Positions 17,596 through 26,857 of a stretch of DNA of 64,000 nt are shown here, in pieces. Where the stretch lies: positions 3,832,001 through 3,896,000 of the forward strand of contig NZ_CP041402.1 in assembly GCF_007018905.1 (NCBI RefSeq). Reading direction: 5' to 3'. Numbering within the stretch: position 1 is the first letter of the stretch; each line of letters begins with the position of its first letter. A program made the position numbers and the translations under genes. The notes under the pieces are model-generated. The model did no database searches, had not been told where the DNA came from, and saw only the letters and a program-made list of their open reading frames with translations. This DNA is from Tardiphaga sp. vice304. GTDB lineage: Bacteria > Pseudomonadota > Alphaproteobacteria > Rhizobiales > Xanthobacteraceae.

Positions 17596-18114
17596 TCAGG
17601 CCGCTTCGCTCTTTGAGGCATAGGCCTGAACAACGCGTGCGAGCTTGGACGCAGGCGCAGTCGACAGCTGAGCGATCTTGGTCGCGGGTGCCACGAGGAG
17701 ACCCAGGATCTTGGCGCGCAGTTCGTCGAGCGAGGGCAGCGCGGCCAGGGCCTTGACGCTGTCGACGCTCAGGACGGTTTTACCCATCGATCCGCCGAGA
17801 ATAACGAAATTCTCGTTTGCCTTGGCGAATTCGACGGCAACCTTCGGTGCCGCTACCGGATCGTCAGAAGTGGCGATCACGGTGGGACCCTTCAGAAGGG
17901 ACCCAATGGCAACGACGTCCGTGCCTTCAAGAGCAATTTTGGCGAGACGGTTTTTCGAGACCTTGACCGAGGCGCCAGCGGCTTTCATCTGCGTACGCAG
18001 AGTCTGCATCTGGGCGACGGTGAGGCCGGAATAATGGGCGACGACCGCAACGCTGGTGGTCTTGAACAGACCGTTCAGCGCTTCGACCGCGTCCTTTTTT
18101 GCCGCTCTTTCCAC
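17596..18114 (-). CDS. rplJ: 50S ribosomal protein L10
   Basis: 172 residues from a GTG start at 18112-18114 ([36 protein letters not shown]). L10 anchors the L7/L12 stalk to 23S rRNA and represses its own operon in many bacteria. The frame is open for 19 more codons upstream to an ATG-like start at 18171, but that extension has no L10 similarity. A purine-rich ribosome site (GGAGAGAGC) sits correctly ahead of the GTG. The C-terminal stalk-binding helix ([16 protein letters not shown]) is present. Confidence 0.95.
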   Translation of the reverse strand: MERAAKKDAVEALNGLFKTTSVAVVAHYSGLTVAQMQTLRTQMKAAGASVKVSKNRLAKIALEGTDVVAIGSLLKGPTVIATSDDPVAAPKVAVEFAKANENFVILGGSMGKTVLSVDSVKALAALPSLDELRAKILGLLVAPATKIAQLSTAPASKLARVVQAYASKSEAA

Positions 18115-18697
18115 AGCAAGCTCTCTCCGGTTGGCGGCCTCTGCATGGCAGGACCGCCGGGTTACACCCACCGACCCGCCCGCAACCTGACCTCAAGACA
18201 CACGATCTATGAGACACGTCGGGCGAGACGATATTTGAAAAGCCTGCCCTTCCCGCGCCGTCACCAGCAGGGGAGTGTCGAGGTTCGAACTGGATACGCG
18301 GTACGCCGCTTGCGCGGCGCTGACGATCCGGTCTTCACCCGTCTATGCTGGCTTGAGGATTAAGCCGTTGAAAAACTTGCGTTTCTCTCGCTAGTTTATC
18401 TTGGGCGCCAGCAGTCTTGGACAGGATCGAGATCATCGGCTTGCCATTGCTGGCTGCCCCAAGACCCCTGCCCGCCTCGTGAACCCGCGTCGGTTGGCCT
18501 TTCCGTCGAGCAATCCATGCGGACAGCCTGAAAGAATGGTCTCCTGACGATGTGGGTTGTCGGATGCGAACACAGACGTGCCAGCTGTCGCCAGCACGTC
18601 CGGAAGCCGGATGTTTAACGAGTCGCGCTGCAATTGCCAAGGGCAAATTTGTTCCGCGGCACGTTTTATGCTGGGGATGCCCGCCGCGGAACCAGCC
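18115..18697. other. Upstream region of rplJ-rplL-rpoBC
   Basis: 583 bases without a credible gene. Read on the minus strand it should contain the promoter and the L10-binding leader of the rplJL operon. A small stem-loop (GGCTT/AAGCC) lies near 18349-18365. I could not identify a promoter with confidence. In most relatives I know of, rplKA lies directly upstream; here it is about 6.3 kb away. Confidence 0.5.
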
Positions 18698-19324
18698 CTA
18701 CAGTCCCAGCGCGTCGAGCGCGGTCGCCACGTCGGCCGACGAGCGGACATGGACCGCCTGGAGCCCGACCGCCCGGGCGGCTTCGACATTCTCGCTTAAA
18801 TCGTCGAAGAACACGATGCGGCCGGCGGGGACGCCGATCGCCTCGACCACATGGCGGTAGGCCTCCGCTTGGGGCTTTCGCAACCCTATGGTCGAGGACA
18901 GGAATATCTCACGGAATGGCCTGAGCACCTCGGCATAATGCTGCGAGAAATGCTCCACATGCGCGCGGTTGGTATTGGAGAACGCGTATAGCGGCAGGTG
19001 CTGCGCCGCCCGTGAAAGCAGCGGCGCGATGCCGGCCATCTCGCCGATGAAGGTCGCGTTCCAGCCTTCCAGCAGTTGCGCCTCGGAAATCTCGATTCCG
19101 AGCGAGGTCCTGACCAGTGCGAAAAATTCCGTATCCGACAACTTGCCGGTCTCGTAGCGCCAGAACGTCTCGTCGCTAACGAAACGCGTCGCAAGCTCAG
19201 CCAGCGGACAGTCGCCATGAGCGGCCCAGGCGGCCAGCGTCAGGTCTACGTCGAAATCGATCACGACGCGGCCGATGTCGAACAGCAGCGCATCGGCGGA
19301 ATGGGGCGCGAGCAAGGATGTCAT
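18698..19324 (-). CDS. HAD-superfamily hydrolase (subfamily IA, YihX-like)
   Basis: 208 residues. Soluble phosphatase-type HAD protein. Motif I is LLFDIGRVVIDFD with the nucleophilic Asp at about residue 16, followed by the GRVV(I)D form seen in YihX-like sugar-phosphate phosphatases. Motif II is FSNTN, motif III is the Lys in GLRKPQAEAYRHV, and motif IV is FFDDLSENVEAA. The helical cap lies between residues 25 and 95. Substrate not predictable; alpha-glucose-1-phosphate is the YihX substrate. Stand-alone; REP-like repeats follow on its 5' side. Confidence 0.85.
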   Translation of the reverse strand: MTSLLAPHSADALLFDIGRVVIDFDVDLTLAAWAAHGDCPLAELATRFVSDETFWRYETGKLSDTEFFALVRTSLGIEISEAQLLEGWNATFIGEMAGIAPLLSRAAQHLPLYAFSNTNRAHVEHFSQHYAEVLRPFREIFLSSTIGLRKPQAEAYRHVVEAIGVPAGRIVFFDDLSENVEAARAVGLQAVHVRSSADVATALDALGL

Positions 19325-19382
19325 CGCCGTCGTTTAGCGAAGCGACGGCAACGGGGCAAATGCTCTTGGATCGCAGACCGTA

Positions 19383-19473
19383 GTGGGCAAAGTCACCAGC
19401 GCGCGAAGCGCGATGGCGCGTGCCCACCACTTCTTCGGCAGGTGGGCACGGCGCAAGGGCGCCTTTGCCCACC
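19383..19473. repeat. GC-rich palindromic repeats (GTGGGCA type)
   Basis: Two adjacent imperfect palindromes. One runs GTGGGCAAAG ... GCGTGCCCAC (19383-19427) and one GGTGGGCACGGCGCAAGGGC ... TTTGCCCACC (19441-19473). The second matches the repeat at 53369-53409 in inverted orientation, so it belongs to a dispersed family in this genome. Confidence 0.75.
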
Positions 19474-19593
19474 CTACAAGTTCAGCTACCCCTTCGGGCA
19501 CACCGCGCCGGAATCGGCCCAGGCCTTGAAGAGCTCGCCGAACTGCTTTTGCGTGCCCGGTGCAGGGGTGCGGTTGCCGCCGGGGTTCCAGCC

Positions 19594-20133
19594 CTAGCCG
19601 ACCAGTTCGTCTTCCGCCATATGGTTGATCAAGGCAGCCATGTCCTTGCCGCCATTGCGCTCCTTGTCCTTGATCTGGACGCAGATCTGGCCGAGCGTCT
19701 TGCCCTGCCAGGCCATCTCGATCGGCGCCAGCGCCCATTTCGGATTACCCGGCACGTTGGCGGCATCGAAATTGGCCTCGTGGTGGCAGGTTGCGCAGGC
19801 CAAGCCGCTGGCGGCGCCTACCCCGCCCTCACCGCGGACAACCAGCGGGATGTGCGGGCGCATCTTGTCGGTCTGGGTCGGACGCTCCGTCGCCGGATGG
19901 CAGTTCATGCAGCGCGGCGACTGGATCACCCGGCCCACTTCCTGAAACAGCGCGAGCGAACGCTCGTTCTTGTTCTTGATGCCGGCGAAGGCCGAGACCG
20001 GCTGCAGCGAAGCGGCATTGGCCGCGGACCCGGTGGCCGCGTCGGCCTGAAAACCCGGGGCGACGAAAGCCAGCAGGCCGGCTGCGAGGGTGCCGGCGAC
20101 GAGTGCCAGCATCGAGTTCCTGAACAGGCTCAT
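19594..20133 (-). CDS. Di-haem c-type cytochrome-like subunit, truncated by a TAG
   Basis: A secreted electron carrier that probably serves the molybdenum hydroxylase encoded just upstream. The start at 20133 overlaps the stop of the large subunit by 4 bases (ATGA). Residues 1-31 form a signal peptide ending near ADAA. Two haem-binding motifs are seen: CMNCH and CATCHH. The frame stops at a TAG (19594-19596) after EDELVG, residue 179. Translation in the same frame beyond that TAG continues sensibly for 35 residues ([13 protein letters not shown] ... [18 protein letters not shown]) to a second stop at 19486-19488. The TAG most likely replaces a Trp codon (TGG), so this looks like a recent nonsense mutation or a base error. 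Both haem sites lie before it. Confidence 0.8.
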   Translation of the reverse strand: MSLFRNSMLALVAGTLAAGLLAFVAPGFQADAATGSAANAASLQPVSAFAGIKNKNERSLALFQEVGRVIQSPRCMNCHPATERPTQTDKMRPHIPLVVRGEGGVGAASGLACATCHHEANFDAANVPGNPKWALAPIEMAWQGKTLGQICVQIKDKERNGGKDMAALINHMAEDELVG

Positions 20134-22304
20134 GCGGAAGCTCCCGGTACGATCGGCAATTGGCGCGGACGCCCTACTCCAAGTTTGGCCATCGCGTTGG
20201 CGACCGCCGGTCCCAGCGGCGGAACGCCGGGTTCGCCGACGCCGCTCGGCTTCTCGGTGGATTTCACGATAACCACTTCGATCGCCGGCATCTCGTTGAT
20301 GCGCAGCGAGCGATAGGTGTCGAAATTGCCGTTGACCGGACGCCCGGCGTCGAGCGTCTGCTCGGCATAGAGGATATGGCCGAGGCCGAAGCCGATGCCG
20401 CCTTCCATCTGCGCGCGGATGATGTCGGGGTTGACGGCAACGCCGCAATCCACCGCGCACCACACCTTGTGGACCTTCGGGCCGTCCTCGCCGATCGACA
20501 ATTCGACGACCTGCGCGACGAAGGTGTTAAAGCTCTCGACCACCGCGACGCCGCGGGCGCGGCCGTCCGGCACCTTGTAGTTCTTCCAGTCGGCGAGTTC
20601 GGCAACCGCCTTCAGCACGCCGGCATGGCGCGGCTTCTTGCTGAGCAGTTCGAGACGGCCCTCGACGGGATCCTTGCCGGCGGCTTCAAGCAGTTCATCG
20701 ACGAACGCCTCGACCGCATAGCCGGTATGGGTGTGGCCCACCGAGCGCCACCACAGCACGGGCACGCCGACGTCGACCTGGTGCATGTCGCACTGGAAGT
20801 TGTCGACGTCGTAGGGAATGTCGTGCGAGCCCTCATAGGAGGTTGGGTCGAGGCCATCCTTGAACATGACCGCTTCGAAGAACGAGCCCTTCATGATCGA
20901 TTGCGAGACGATGGTGTCGCTCCAGGCCTCGATCTTGCCGTCGCGCACCGCGCCGCGCATGCGGTGGATGCTGTAAGGCCGGTAATAGCCGCCGCGCATG
21001 TCGTCCTCGCGGGTCCAGACCAGCTTGACGCCGCGGCCCGGCCCGATCGCCTTGGCGACTTCGGCCAGCTCGATGGCCTGGTGCGTCGTCTGCTGGGCGC
21101 GGCGGCCAAAGCTGCCACCGGCCATCAGCACTTCGATCTTCACCTTCTCCATCGGCAGGCCGAGCACTTTCGAGATCGCCTGGTGATCGGGGGTCGGGAA
21201 CTGACAGCCGTAGCGCGCATAGGCGCTGTCGCCATCCCATTTCAGGTAGGCGTTGAGCGGCTCCATCGCCGCATGCGCAAGATACGGGAACACATACTCC
21301 ACTTCGACGACACGGCCGCCCTTGGCCATCGACTGCTCGAACTGGCCTTCCGCCCGGACCAGCTTGCCCGGCGTCTTCGACAGCGCGCGAAACTCGCTGA
21401 GCAATTGCGCGGAGCCGCGCGTCTCGGCCTTGCTGTCGTCCCACACAATGTTCAGCGCGTCGCGGCCGGTCTTGGCGGGCCAGAAGCCGCGTGCGTAGAC
21501 CGCGACGCCGGTCGGCACCTGTTTGACGTCGACCACGCCGGCGATCGCCTTGGCGGCCGTGGCGTCGAACGACTTGACCGTGCCGCCGAACTTCGGCGAG
21601 CGCGCGACAAGAACCGTCAGCATGTCGGGCTCGTTGATGTCGAGCGTGAAGAACGCACGGCCGTTGGCCTTGTCGGCGCTGTCGAGGCGCTTCACCGCGC
21701 CCTCCTTGCCGATCAGCTTGAACTGCGCCGGGTCCTTCAATTTCGGATCCGCCGGCACCGGCATCGCCATCGCCTTGTCGGCGAACTCGCCGAACCGGCC
21801 CTGCTTGCCCGACGCATGTTTGATCACGCCGTTCTCGACGGTGATTTGATCGGCCGGCACCTGCCACGCATCGGCGGCGGCAGCGACCAGCATCTGGCGC
21901 GCGGCGGCGCCGACCTGGCGCATCTGGATGTAGGAATTGGCAATCGCGGTGGAGCCGCCCGTGCCCTGCAGGCCGAAAGCGAGATTCTTGTACAAGGCCG
22001 GATTGGACGGCGCGTGGTCGGCGCGCATCTGCGACCAGTCGGCGTCGAGTTCCTCGGCGACCAGCGTCGCCATGCCGGTGAACGGCCCCTGCCCGAACTC
22101 CAGGCCCTTGCACAGCACCGTCACGGTGTTGTCCGGCCTGATGATCACAAAGGTGTTCGGCGCGATGTTATAGGCCGGCGCGGCCGGAGCCTGTGCAAAG
22201 GCACGGCCGCCGCGCGCGATATAGGCGCCGATGGCGAGGCCAGCGCCGGCCTTCAGCAGCGAGCGACGCGACAGCGTGGTGATAGCCTTGTCATGCACGG
22301 TCAT
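20130..22304 (-). CDS. Xanthine-dehydrogenase-family molybdopterin-binding subunit (isoquinoline 1-oxidoreductase beta-like)
   Basis: 724 residues. Large subunit of a molybdenum hydroxylase that oxidises aldehydes or N-heterocycles. The N-terminus carries a twin-arginine signal (LSRRSLLKAGAGLAIGAYIARGG then an Ala-rich cleavage region), so the enzyme is exported folded to the periplasm. Molybdopterin-binding segments seen include GSFGRRAQQTTHQAIELA, GLEFGQGPFTGMATLVAEELD and the C-terminal GGIGFGLGHILYAEQTLDAGRPVNGNFDTY ... SGVGEPGVPPLGPAVANA, which contains the catalytic-Glu region (GVGEPG). Operon: [2Fe-2S] subunit 3 bases upstream, cytochrome overlapping downstream. Substrate unknown. Confidence 0.92.
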   Translation of the reverse strand: MTVHDKAITTLSRRSLLKAGAGLAIGAYIARGGRAFAQAPAAPAYNIAPNTFVIIRPDNTVTVLCKGLEFGQGPFTGMATLVAEELDADWSQMRADHAPSNPALYKNLAFGLQGTGGSTAIANSYIQMRQVGAAARQMLVAAAADAWQVPADQITVENGVIKHASGKQGRFGEFADKAMAMPVPADPKLKDPAQFKLIGKEGAVKRLDSADKANGRAFFTLDINEPDMLTVLVARSPKFGGTVKSFDATAAKAIAGVVDVKQVPTGVAVYARGFWPAKTGRDALNIVWDDSKAETRGSAQLLSEFRALSKTPGKLVRAEGQFEQSMAKGGRVVEVEYVFPYLAHAAMEPLNAYLKWDGDSAYARYGCQFPTPDHQAISKVLGLPMEKVKIEVLMAGGSFGRRAQQTTHQAIELAEVAKAIGPGRGVKLVWTREDDMRGGYYRPYSIHRMRGAVRDGKIEAWSDTIVSQSIMKGSFFEAVMFKDGLDPTSYEGSHDIPYDVDNFQCDMHQVDVGVPVLWWRSVGHTHTGYAVEAFVDELLEAAGKDPVEGRLELLSKKPRHAGVLKAVAELADWKNYKVPDGRARGVAVVESFNTFVAQVVELSIGEDGPKVHKVWCAVDCGVAVNPDIIRAQMEGGIGFGLGHILYAEQTLDAGRPVNGNFDTYRSLRINEMPAIEVVIVKSTEKPSGVGEPGVPPLGPAVANAMAKLGVGRPRQLPIVPGASA

Positions 22305-22307
22305 GGC

Positions 22308-22772
22308 TCAACCCTCCAGCGTCTTGGCAGCGCTGTGGATCGCAGCGCGGATACGGACATAGGTGGCGCAGCGGCAGATGTTGCCGTTCATCGCCAGGTC
22401 GATGTCATCGTCGGATGGCTTCGGGTTGAGGTTGAGCAAGGCTGCGGCGCTCATCACCTGGCCGGACTGGCAGTAGCCGCATTGTGGCACGTCGAGCGCC
22501 GCCCAGGCCGCCTGCACCGCCTTGGCCTCCTTGCTATCGAGGCCCTCGATGGTGGTGACCTCGCTGCTGCCTACCGCCCAGACCGGCAGCGAGCAGGATC
22601 GCATCGGCTGGCCGTCGACATAGACCGTGCAAGCGCCGCATTGCGCGACGCCGCAGCCATATTTGGTGCCCATCAGACCCGCGCCGTCGCGGATCGCCCA
22701 GAGCAGAGGTGTATTGGGGTCGACGTCGACCTGACGGGTCTGACCATTTATCTTGAGCGCGAACGCAGCCAT
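22308..22772 (-). CDS. (2Fe-2S)-binding subunit of a molybdenum hydroxylase
   Basis: 154 residues, the usual size. It passes electrons from the molybdenum centre toward the cytochrome subunit. The plant-ferredoxin-type cluster ligands are in CGVAQCGACTVYVDGQ ... RSC; the second, helical-domain cluster is in CGYCQSGQVMSAAALL ... NICRCATYVRIRAAIH. There is no signal peptide; such subunits are carried out with the Tat-bearing partner. First gene of the three-gene operon. Confidence 0.95.
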   Translation of the reverse strand: MAAFALKINGQTRQVDVDPNTPLLWAIRDGAGLMGTKYGCGVAQCGACTVYVDGQPMRSCSLPVWAVGSSEVTTIEGLDSKEAKAVQAAWAALDVPQCGYCQSGQVMSAAALLNLNPKPSDDDIDLAMNGNICRCATYVRIRAAIHSAAKTLEG

Positions 22773-22947
22773 CGCTGATGTCCTTGGTCGATCGAATGTA
22801 CGCCTACATTCGATAGGTTCTAGATTGCCAAGGACCTCTACAACGGGATTGCGAATTCAGACACTCACATAGTTGTGTACCGATCGTTCACGAAAGTATC
22901 GCGTGCGGATCTTGCGGCGCGGACCATCTGGGCGCGTCGCGCCAAGA

Positions 22948-23898
22948 TCACACCACGACCGGGTGTGGCAGCGGCTTGCCTGCATAATAAGCGGTGAGGT
23001 TGGCGATCACGCAGTCCTGCATGCTGACATGCGAATCCAGCGTGTGGCCGCCGATATGCGGCGTCAGCACCACGTTGGGCAGCGCGGTCAGCGCGTCCGG
23101 CGCGTGCGGCTCCTTCTCGAACACGTCAAGGCCGGCACCCGCGATCGTCTTGTCGGTCAGCGCCGCGACCAGCGCCGCCTGGTCGATCACCGAGCCGCGC
23201 GAGATGTTCACCACATAGCCGTTCGGGCCGAGCTTTTTCAGCATGTCGGCATCAATGATGTGCTGGGTGTCCGGCCCTGCGCGCACCGCCACCATCAGCA
23301 CGTCGCACCATTCCACCAGCGCCTCGAGCGAGGCCATGTACCGGTACGGAACGTCGTGCTGGCTGCGGCTGAAATAGGCGACCTCGGTTTCGAACGCCGC
23401 GACGCGCGAGGCGATCTTGCGGCCGATCTCGCCCATGCCGTAGACGCCGACTTTCCGCCCGGGATTGCCGGGCAGCGGCGCCATCAGCGGCGATGGCTTC
23501 GCCGACGACCAGCCGCCCTCGCGCAGATAGTCGTCGGCCGGCAGAATGCGCCGCGTCGCCGCCAGCATCAGGGTCAGCGCGAGGTCGGCGACCGAGGCGG
23601 CATTGGCGCCGGGGCTGTTGCCGACCACGATGCCGCGTTCGCCGGCCGCCTTGAAGTCGACGCCGTCATAGCCGGTGCCGTAGCAGATGATCGCGCCGAG
23701 CGCGGGCAGCGAATCCATCACGTCGCCCCTCAGCGACTGGCCGCCGGCGGTGATCAACGCGCGGACGTCCTTCCGTTCGTCCGCCGAAAACATCTCGGCC
23801 GGCTTCTTGCCGGCGGCATCGATCAGGTCGAAGCGATCGCCGATCCGCTTCATCAAGGTCTTGGGGAACCGCGAATAGATCAGAACCTTGTCGGCCAT
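22948..23898 (-). CDS. D-2-hydroxyacid dehydrogenase (glyoxylate/hydroxypyruvate reductase-like)
   Basis: 316 residues. Cytosolic NAD(P)H-dependent reductase of 2-oxoacids. The nucleotide-binding motif is KVGVYGMGEIGRKIA (about 148-162). The catalytic triad is Arg in VNISRGSVIDQ, Glu in GLDVFEKEP and His in LTPHIGG. The substrate-binding N-terminal lobe includes YGTGYDGVDFKAA. Length and motifs are normal. The order of substrates (glyoxylate, hydroxypyruvate or another 2-ketoacid) is not decided by sequence. Monocistronic; 175 bases separate it from the molybdenum hydroxylase operon. Confidence 0.9.
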   Translation of the reverse strand: MADKVLIYSRFPKTLMKRIGDRFDLIDAAGKKPAEMFSADERKDVRALITAGGQSLRGDVMDSLPALGAIICYGTGYDGVDFKAAGERGIVVGNSPGANAASVADLALTLMLAATRRILPADDYLREGGWSSAKPSPLMAPLPGNPGRKVGVYGMGEIGRKIASRVAAFETEVAYFSRSQHDVPYRYMASLEALVEWCDVLMVAVRAGPDTQHIIDADMLKKLGPNGYVVNISRGSVIDQAALVAALTDKTIAGAGLDVFEKEPHAPDALTALPNVVLTPHIGGHTLDSHVSMQDCVIANLTAYYAGKPLPHPVVV

Positions 23899-23924
23899 CG
23901 AGCATTCCCTTGAATATCAAACAA

Positions 23925-23957
23925 GAGGGCGGAACCGGCTGTGCGATTCCGCCCCTC
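23925..23957 (-). terminator. Hairpin between the small gene and the hydroxyacid dehydrogenase
   Basis: GAGGGCGGAA and TTCCGCCCCTC form a stem with one bulge. Its sequence is close to the terminator after rplA (24416-24451). It may end transcription of the small gene at 24118-24300. Confidence 0.4.
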
Positions 23958-24117
23958 AGGGCCCTGCAGTGCCGAACACCGCAAGGCCGCCTGTACGTTC
24001 GATATGTCTAGGAGAGATCCGGCAGGAAAGCACCCCGCCCCGCGATCATGGCCGGGTGACGCCGGTGCTGGGCTCGCGGCGAGACGCGCCCGCCAAAAAT
24101 CACAGAATCAATTGTCA

Positions 24118-24300
24118 TCAATTGTCGGTGCGACCGTCGAGGGCGGTGGCGACGAGTTCGTCCTCCGGACGATCCCACAGCGCCTGGAGCATCCCGACAC
24201 TGGCGCCGGGGAAGACAACGATTTCGCCGGCATCTTTAGCTGCCCGTCGGGCGCGCGCCGATCGCGGAGTATTCCTTACGAAGGTCAGAATGTCAGCCAT
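24118..24300 (-). CDS. Small conserved-looking hypothetical protein
   Basis: 60 residues from ATG at 24300: MADILTFVRNTPRSARARRAAKDAG then EIVVFPGASVGMLQALWDRP. The pattern MADIL-FVR, a basic linker and EIxxFPG resembles small proteins common in Bradyrhizobium-like genomes, of unknown function. The frame stays open 18 codons upstream to 24354. No transmembrane segment or known domain is visible. Confidence 0.55.
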   Translation of the reverse strand: MADILTFVRNTPRSARARRAAKDAGEIVVFPGASVGMLQALWDRPEDELVATALDGRTDN

Positions 24301-24415
24301 GACACGGCGCCATTGCCCTGCCGGATGCGCCGGGCAAGGCGGCGCGTGGCGCAAGCTTGCGACCGCATGGTTAATGCAACGATAATTTCGCGGTCCGCAC
24401 CTCCCCGGTCAAACG

Positions 24416-24451
24416 AAAGGGGCGGAACCGGTTGCCCGGTCCCGCCCCTTT
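24416..24451 (-). terminator. Intrinsic terminator after rplA
   Basis: AAAGGGGCGG ... CCGCCCCTTT with an inner GGAACCGG/CCGGTCC part gives a long stem 22 bases past the rplA stop. It ends the secE/nusG/rplKA transcript and explains why rplJ needs its own promoter here. Confidence 0.85.
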
Positions 24452-24473
24452 GATAGTCAGCCTGGCTTAAGGC

Positions 24474-25166
<693 letters not shown>

Positions 25167-25171
25167 GATCG

Positions 25172-25600
25172 TTACCCCACCACCTCGACACCCATCGAAC
25201 GGGCAGAGCCCTCAACCATGCTCATGGCTGACTCGATGCTGTCGCAATTGAGATCCTTCATCTTGGTTTCGGCGATCTCGCGCACCTGCGCTTTGGTCAC
25301 CGAGCCCGCCTTGTCGCGGCCCGGCAGCTTGGAGCCGGACTTCAAATCGGCGGCCTTCTTGATGAAGAAGGACATCGGAGGGGTCTTCAGGGCGAAGGTG
25401 AACGAACGATCGGCGAAGATCGTGATCACCACCGGAATCGGGGTGCCCTTTTCGTCCTTCTGCGTCTGCGCGTTGAACGCCTTGCAGAATTCCATGATGT
25501 TGAGGCCGCGCTGACCGAGCGCGGGACCGATCGGGGGCGAAGGATTCGCCGCGCCGGCCGGCACCTGAAGCTTCAGGTATCCGGTCACTTTCTTTGCCAT
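25172..25600 (-). CDS. rplK: 50S ribosomal protein L11
   Basis: 142 residues. L11 forms the GTPase-associated centre with 23S rRNA and is the sensor for stringent RelA activation. Conserved N-terminus [43 protein letters not shown] and C-terminal rRNA-binding domain with [17 protein letters not shown] ... VEGSARSMG are intact. Confidence 0.98.
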   Translation of the reverse strand: MAKKVTGYLKLQVPAGAANPSPPIGPALGQRGLNIMEFCKAFNAQTQKDEKGTPIPVVITIFADRSFTFALKTPPMSFFIKKAADLKSGSKLPGRDKAGSVTKAQVREIAETKMKDLNCDSIESAMSMVEGSARSMGVEVVG

Positions 25601-25754
25601 GTGTCACTCCTGTTGTGCCGGCGAAGGCCGGCGGTTGCAGGTCCCGTGGTTGGGTCGACGAGCGGCTGGCGACCGCCCTCTTCCTCCCACAGGTCTCATG
25701 CGAAGACGTGCTTCGCACTTTAGCTACGCGAGGCGAACCTCGCGCTTCGTCCGA

Positions 25755-26285
25755 TCAGACCTTCTCGACCTGACCGAATTCCAGTTCGACCGGCGTGGCG
25801 CGACCGAAGATCGACACCGCCACCTTGACGCGCGAACGCGCCTCGTCGATTTCCTCGACCACACCGGAGAACGACGCGAACGGGCCATCGGCCACGCGGA
25901 CGTTCTCGCCGATCTCGAACGACACCGACGCCTTCGGGCGCTCCACGCCTTCCTGCACCTGGTGCAGGATGCGCATCGCCTCGGGCTCCGAAATCGGCAT
26001 CGGCTTGTTTTCCGCGCCGAGGAAGCCCGTGACCTTCGGGGTGTTCTTGATCAGGTGGAAGGCTTCGTCGGTGAGCTGCATCTTCACCAACACGTAACCG
26101 GGGAAGAACTTGCGCTCGGTGTCCATCTTGCGGCCGCGGCGCACTTCCGTGACCTTCTCGGTCGGCACCAGGATCTGCTCGAACAGGTCTTCCAGGCCGC
26201 GTTGCTTGGCCTGCTCCTTGATCGACTCCATGACCTTCTTTTCGAAGTTGGAGTAGGCGTGAACGATATACCAGCGCATGCTCAT
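25755..26285 (-). CDS. nusG: Transcription termination/antitermination protein NusG
   Basis: 176 residues. NusG binds the RNA polymerase clamp and links it to Rho and ribosomal S10. The NGN domain starts MRWYIVHAYSNFEKKVMESIKEQ, with FFPGYVLVKM; the C-terminal KOW domain shows GENVRVADGPFASFSGVVEEID and VSIFGRATPVELEFGQVEKV. A start one codon pair earlier (MSMRW at 26285) is annotated; both are equivalent. 14 bases separate it from secE. Confidence 0.97.
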   Translation of the reverse strand: MSMRWYIVHAYSNFEKKVMESIKEQAKQRGLEDLFEQILVPTEKVTEVRRGRKMDTERKFFPGYVLVKMQLTDEAFHLIKNTPKVTGFLGAENKPMPISEPEAMRILHQVQEGVERPKASVSFEIGENVRVADGPFASFSGVVEEIDEARSRVKVAVSIFGRATPVELEFGQVEKV

Positions 26286-26299
26286 AATTCAGTTCCGAG

Positions 26300-26491
26300 T
26301 TAGTGAATGCCGAGCAAAAACGTCACGAGATAGCGGATGATCAGGTCCGCTGCGAAAAAGAAGATCGACGACAGCGCCACCATCACGAACACCATGATGG
26401 TCGTGATCATGGTTTCGCGCCGCGACGGCCAGGTGACCTTGTTGGTCTCCGTGCGCACTTCCTGCAGGAATTTGAACGGGCTGAACGCCAT
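26300..26491 (-). CDS. secE: Protein translocase subunit SecE
   Basis: 63 residues, the short single-membrane-span form found outside enterics. FKFLQEVRTETNKVTWPSRRET is the conserved cytoplasmic amphipathic motif; one transmembrane helix follows (TTIMVFVMVALSSIFFFAADLII). SecE stabilises SecY in the Sec translocon. The ancestral neighbour upstream is tRNA-Trp, now about 18.7 kb away because of the inserted element and the alcohol dehydrogenase. Confidence 0.97.
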   Translation of the reverse strand: MAFSPFKFLQEVRTETNKVTWPSRRETMITTIMVFVMVALSSIFFFAADLIIRYLVTFLLGIH

Positions 26492-26659
26492 CGTTTACTG
26501 TCCGCATCCGTCGTGAGACGACTGTTAGGTTTCGGGAATCCAGACAGCCCTCTTGCGCCCGCACCCTATCTTCAGGATGGGGCACCAAGCGGGCCCGTAT
26601 GTCTGGGGAAATCAAAGCCGCGTCGGAAGTCCGTAGAACGGGCCGACAGCGAGTGCGGC

Positions 26660-26688
26660 TTTGTAAGGCGACAACCGCAAAAGGTCAA
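26660..26688 (-). promoter_or_regulatory. Predicted promoter for secE-nusG-rplK-rplA
   Basis: On the minus strand TTGACC (26683-26688), a 17-base spacer, then TACAAA (26660-26665). It lies about 170 bases before the secE start and downstream of a terminator, a sensible position. By eye only. Confidence 0.5.
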
Positions 26689-26799
26689 GACAAGGGCAGA
26701 TATGGCGACTGTCCCTGCCCCCGCGTGCCGCGAGATGGGCCCAATGAGCCGTTCCCGACCCATACCATGCCGTCGGCGTGACACGGGCCTGAACACCAA

Positions 26800-26824
26800 G
26801 AGGGCAGCGGATACCGCTGCCCTC
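26800..26824 (-). terminator. Intrinsic terminator after the alcohol dehydrogenase
   Basis: A perfect 10-bp stem (AGGGCAGCGG / CCGCTGCCCT) with a 3-base loop, followed on the minus strand by CTTGGTGTT. It lies about 35 bases after the dehydrogenase stop. Confidence 0.8.
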
Positions 26825-26857
26825 CCGAATCGCGTCGCCCTGCACGGCTGATCCCGG

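Larger units (their letters stand above)
26492..26857. other. secE upstream region
   Basis: 366 bases without a gene. It contains a promoter-like pair for secE (26660-26688) and the terminator of the alcohol dehydrogenase gene (26800-26824). Confidence 0.6.

Noticed and set aside
18335..18646. 103-residue minus-strand frame upstream of rplJ
   Set aside because: Arg/Ser/Gly-rich with no similarity, lying where the ribosomal operon leader is expected.
22861..22947. Possible small gene or promoter between the molybdenum hydroxylase operon and the hydroxyacid dehydrogenase
   Set aside because: AT-richer than surroundings but no clear -35/-10 pair or start codon with a ribosome site.
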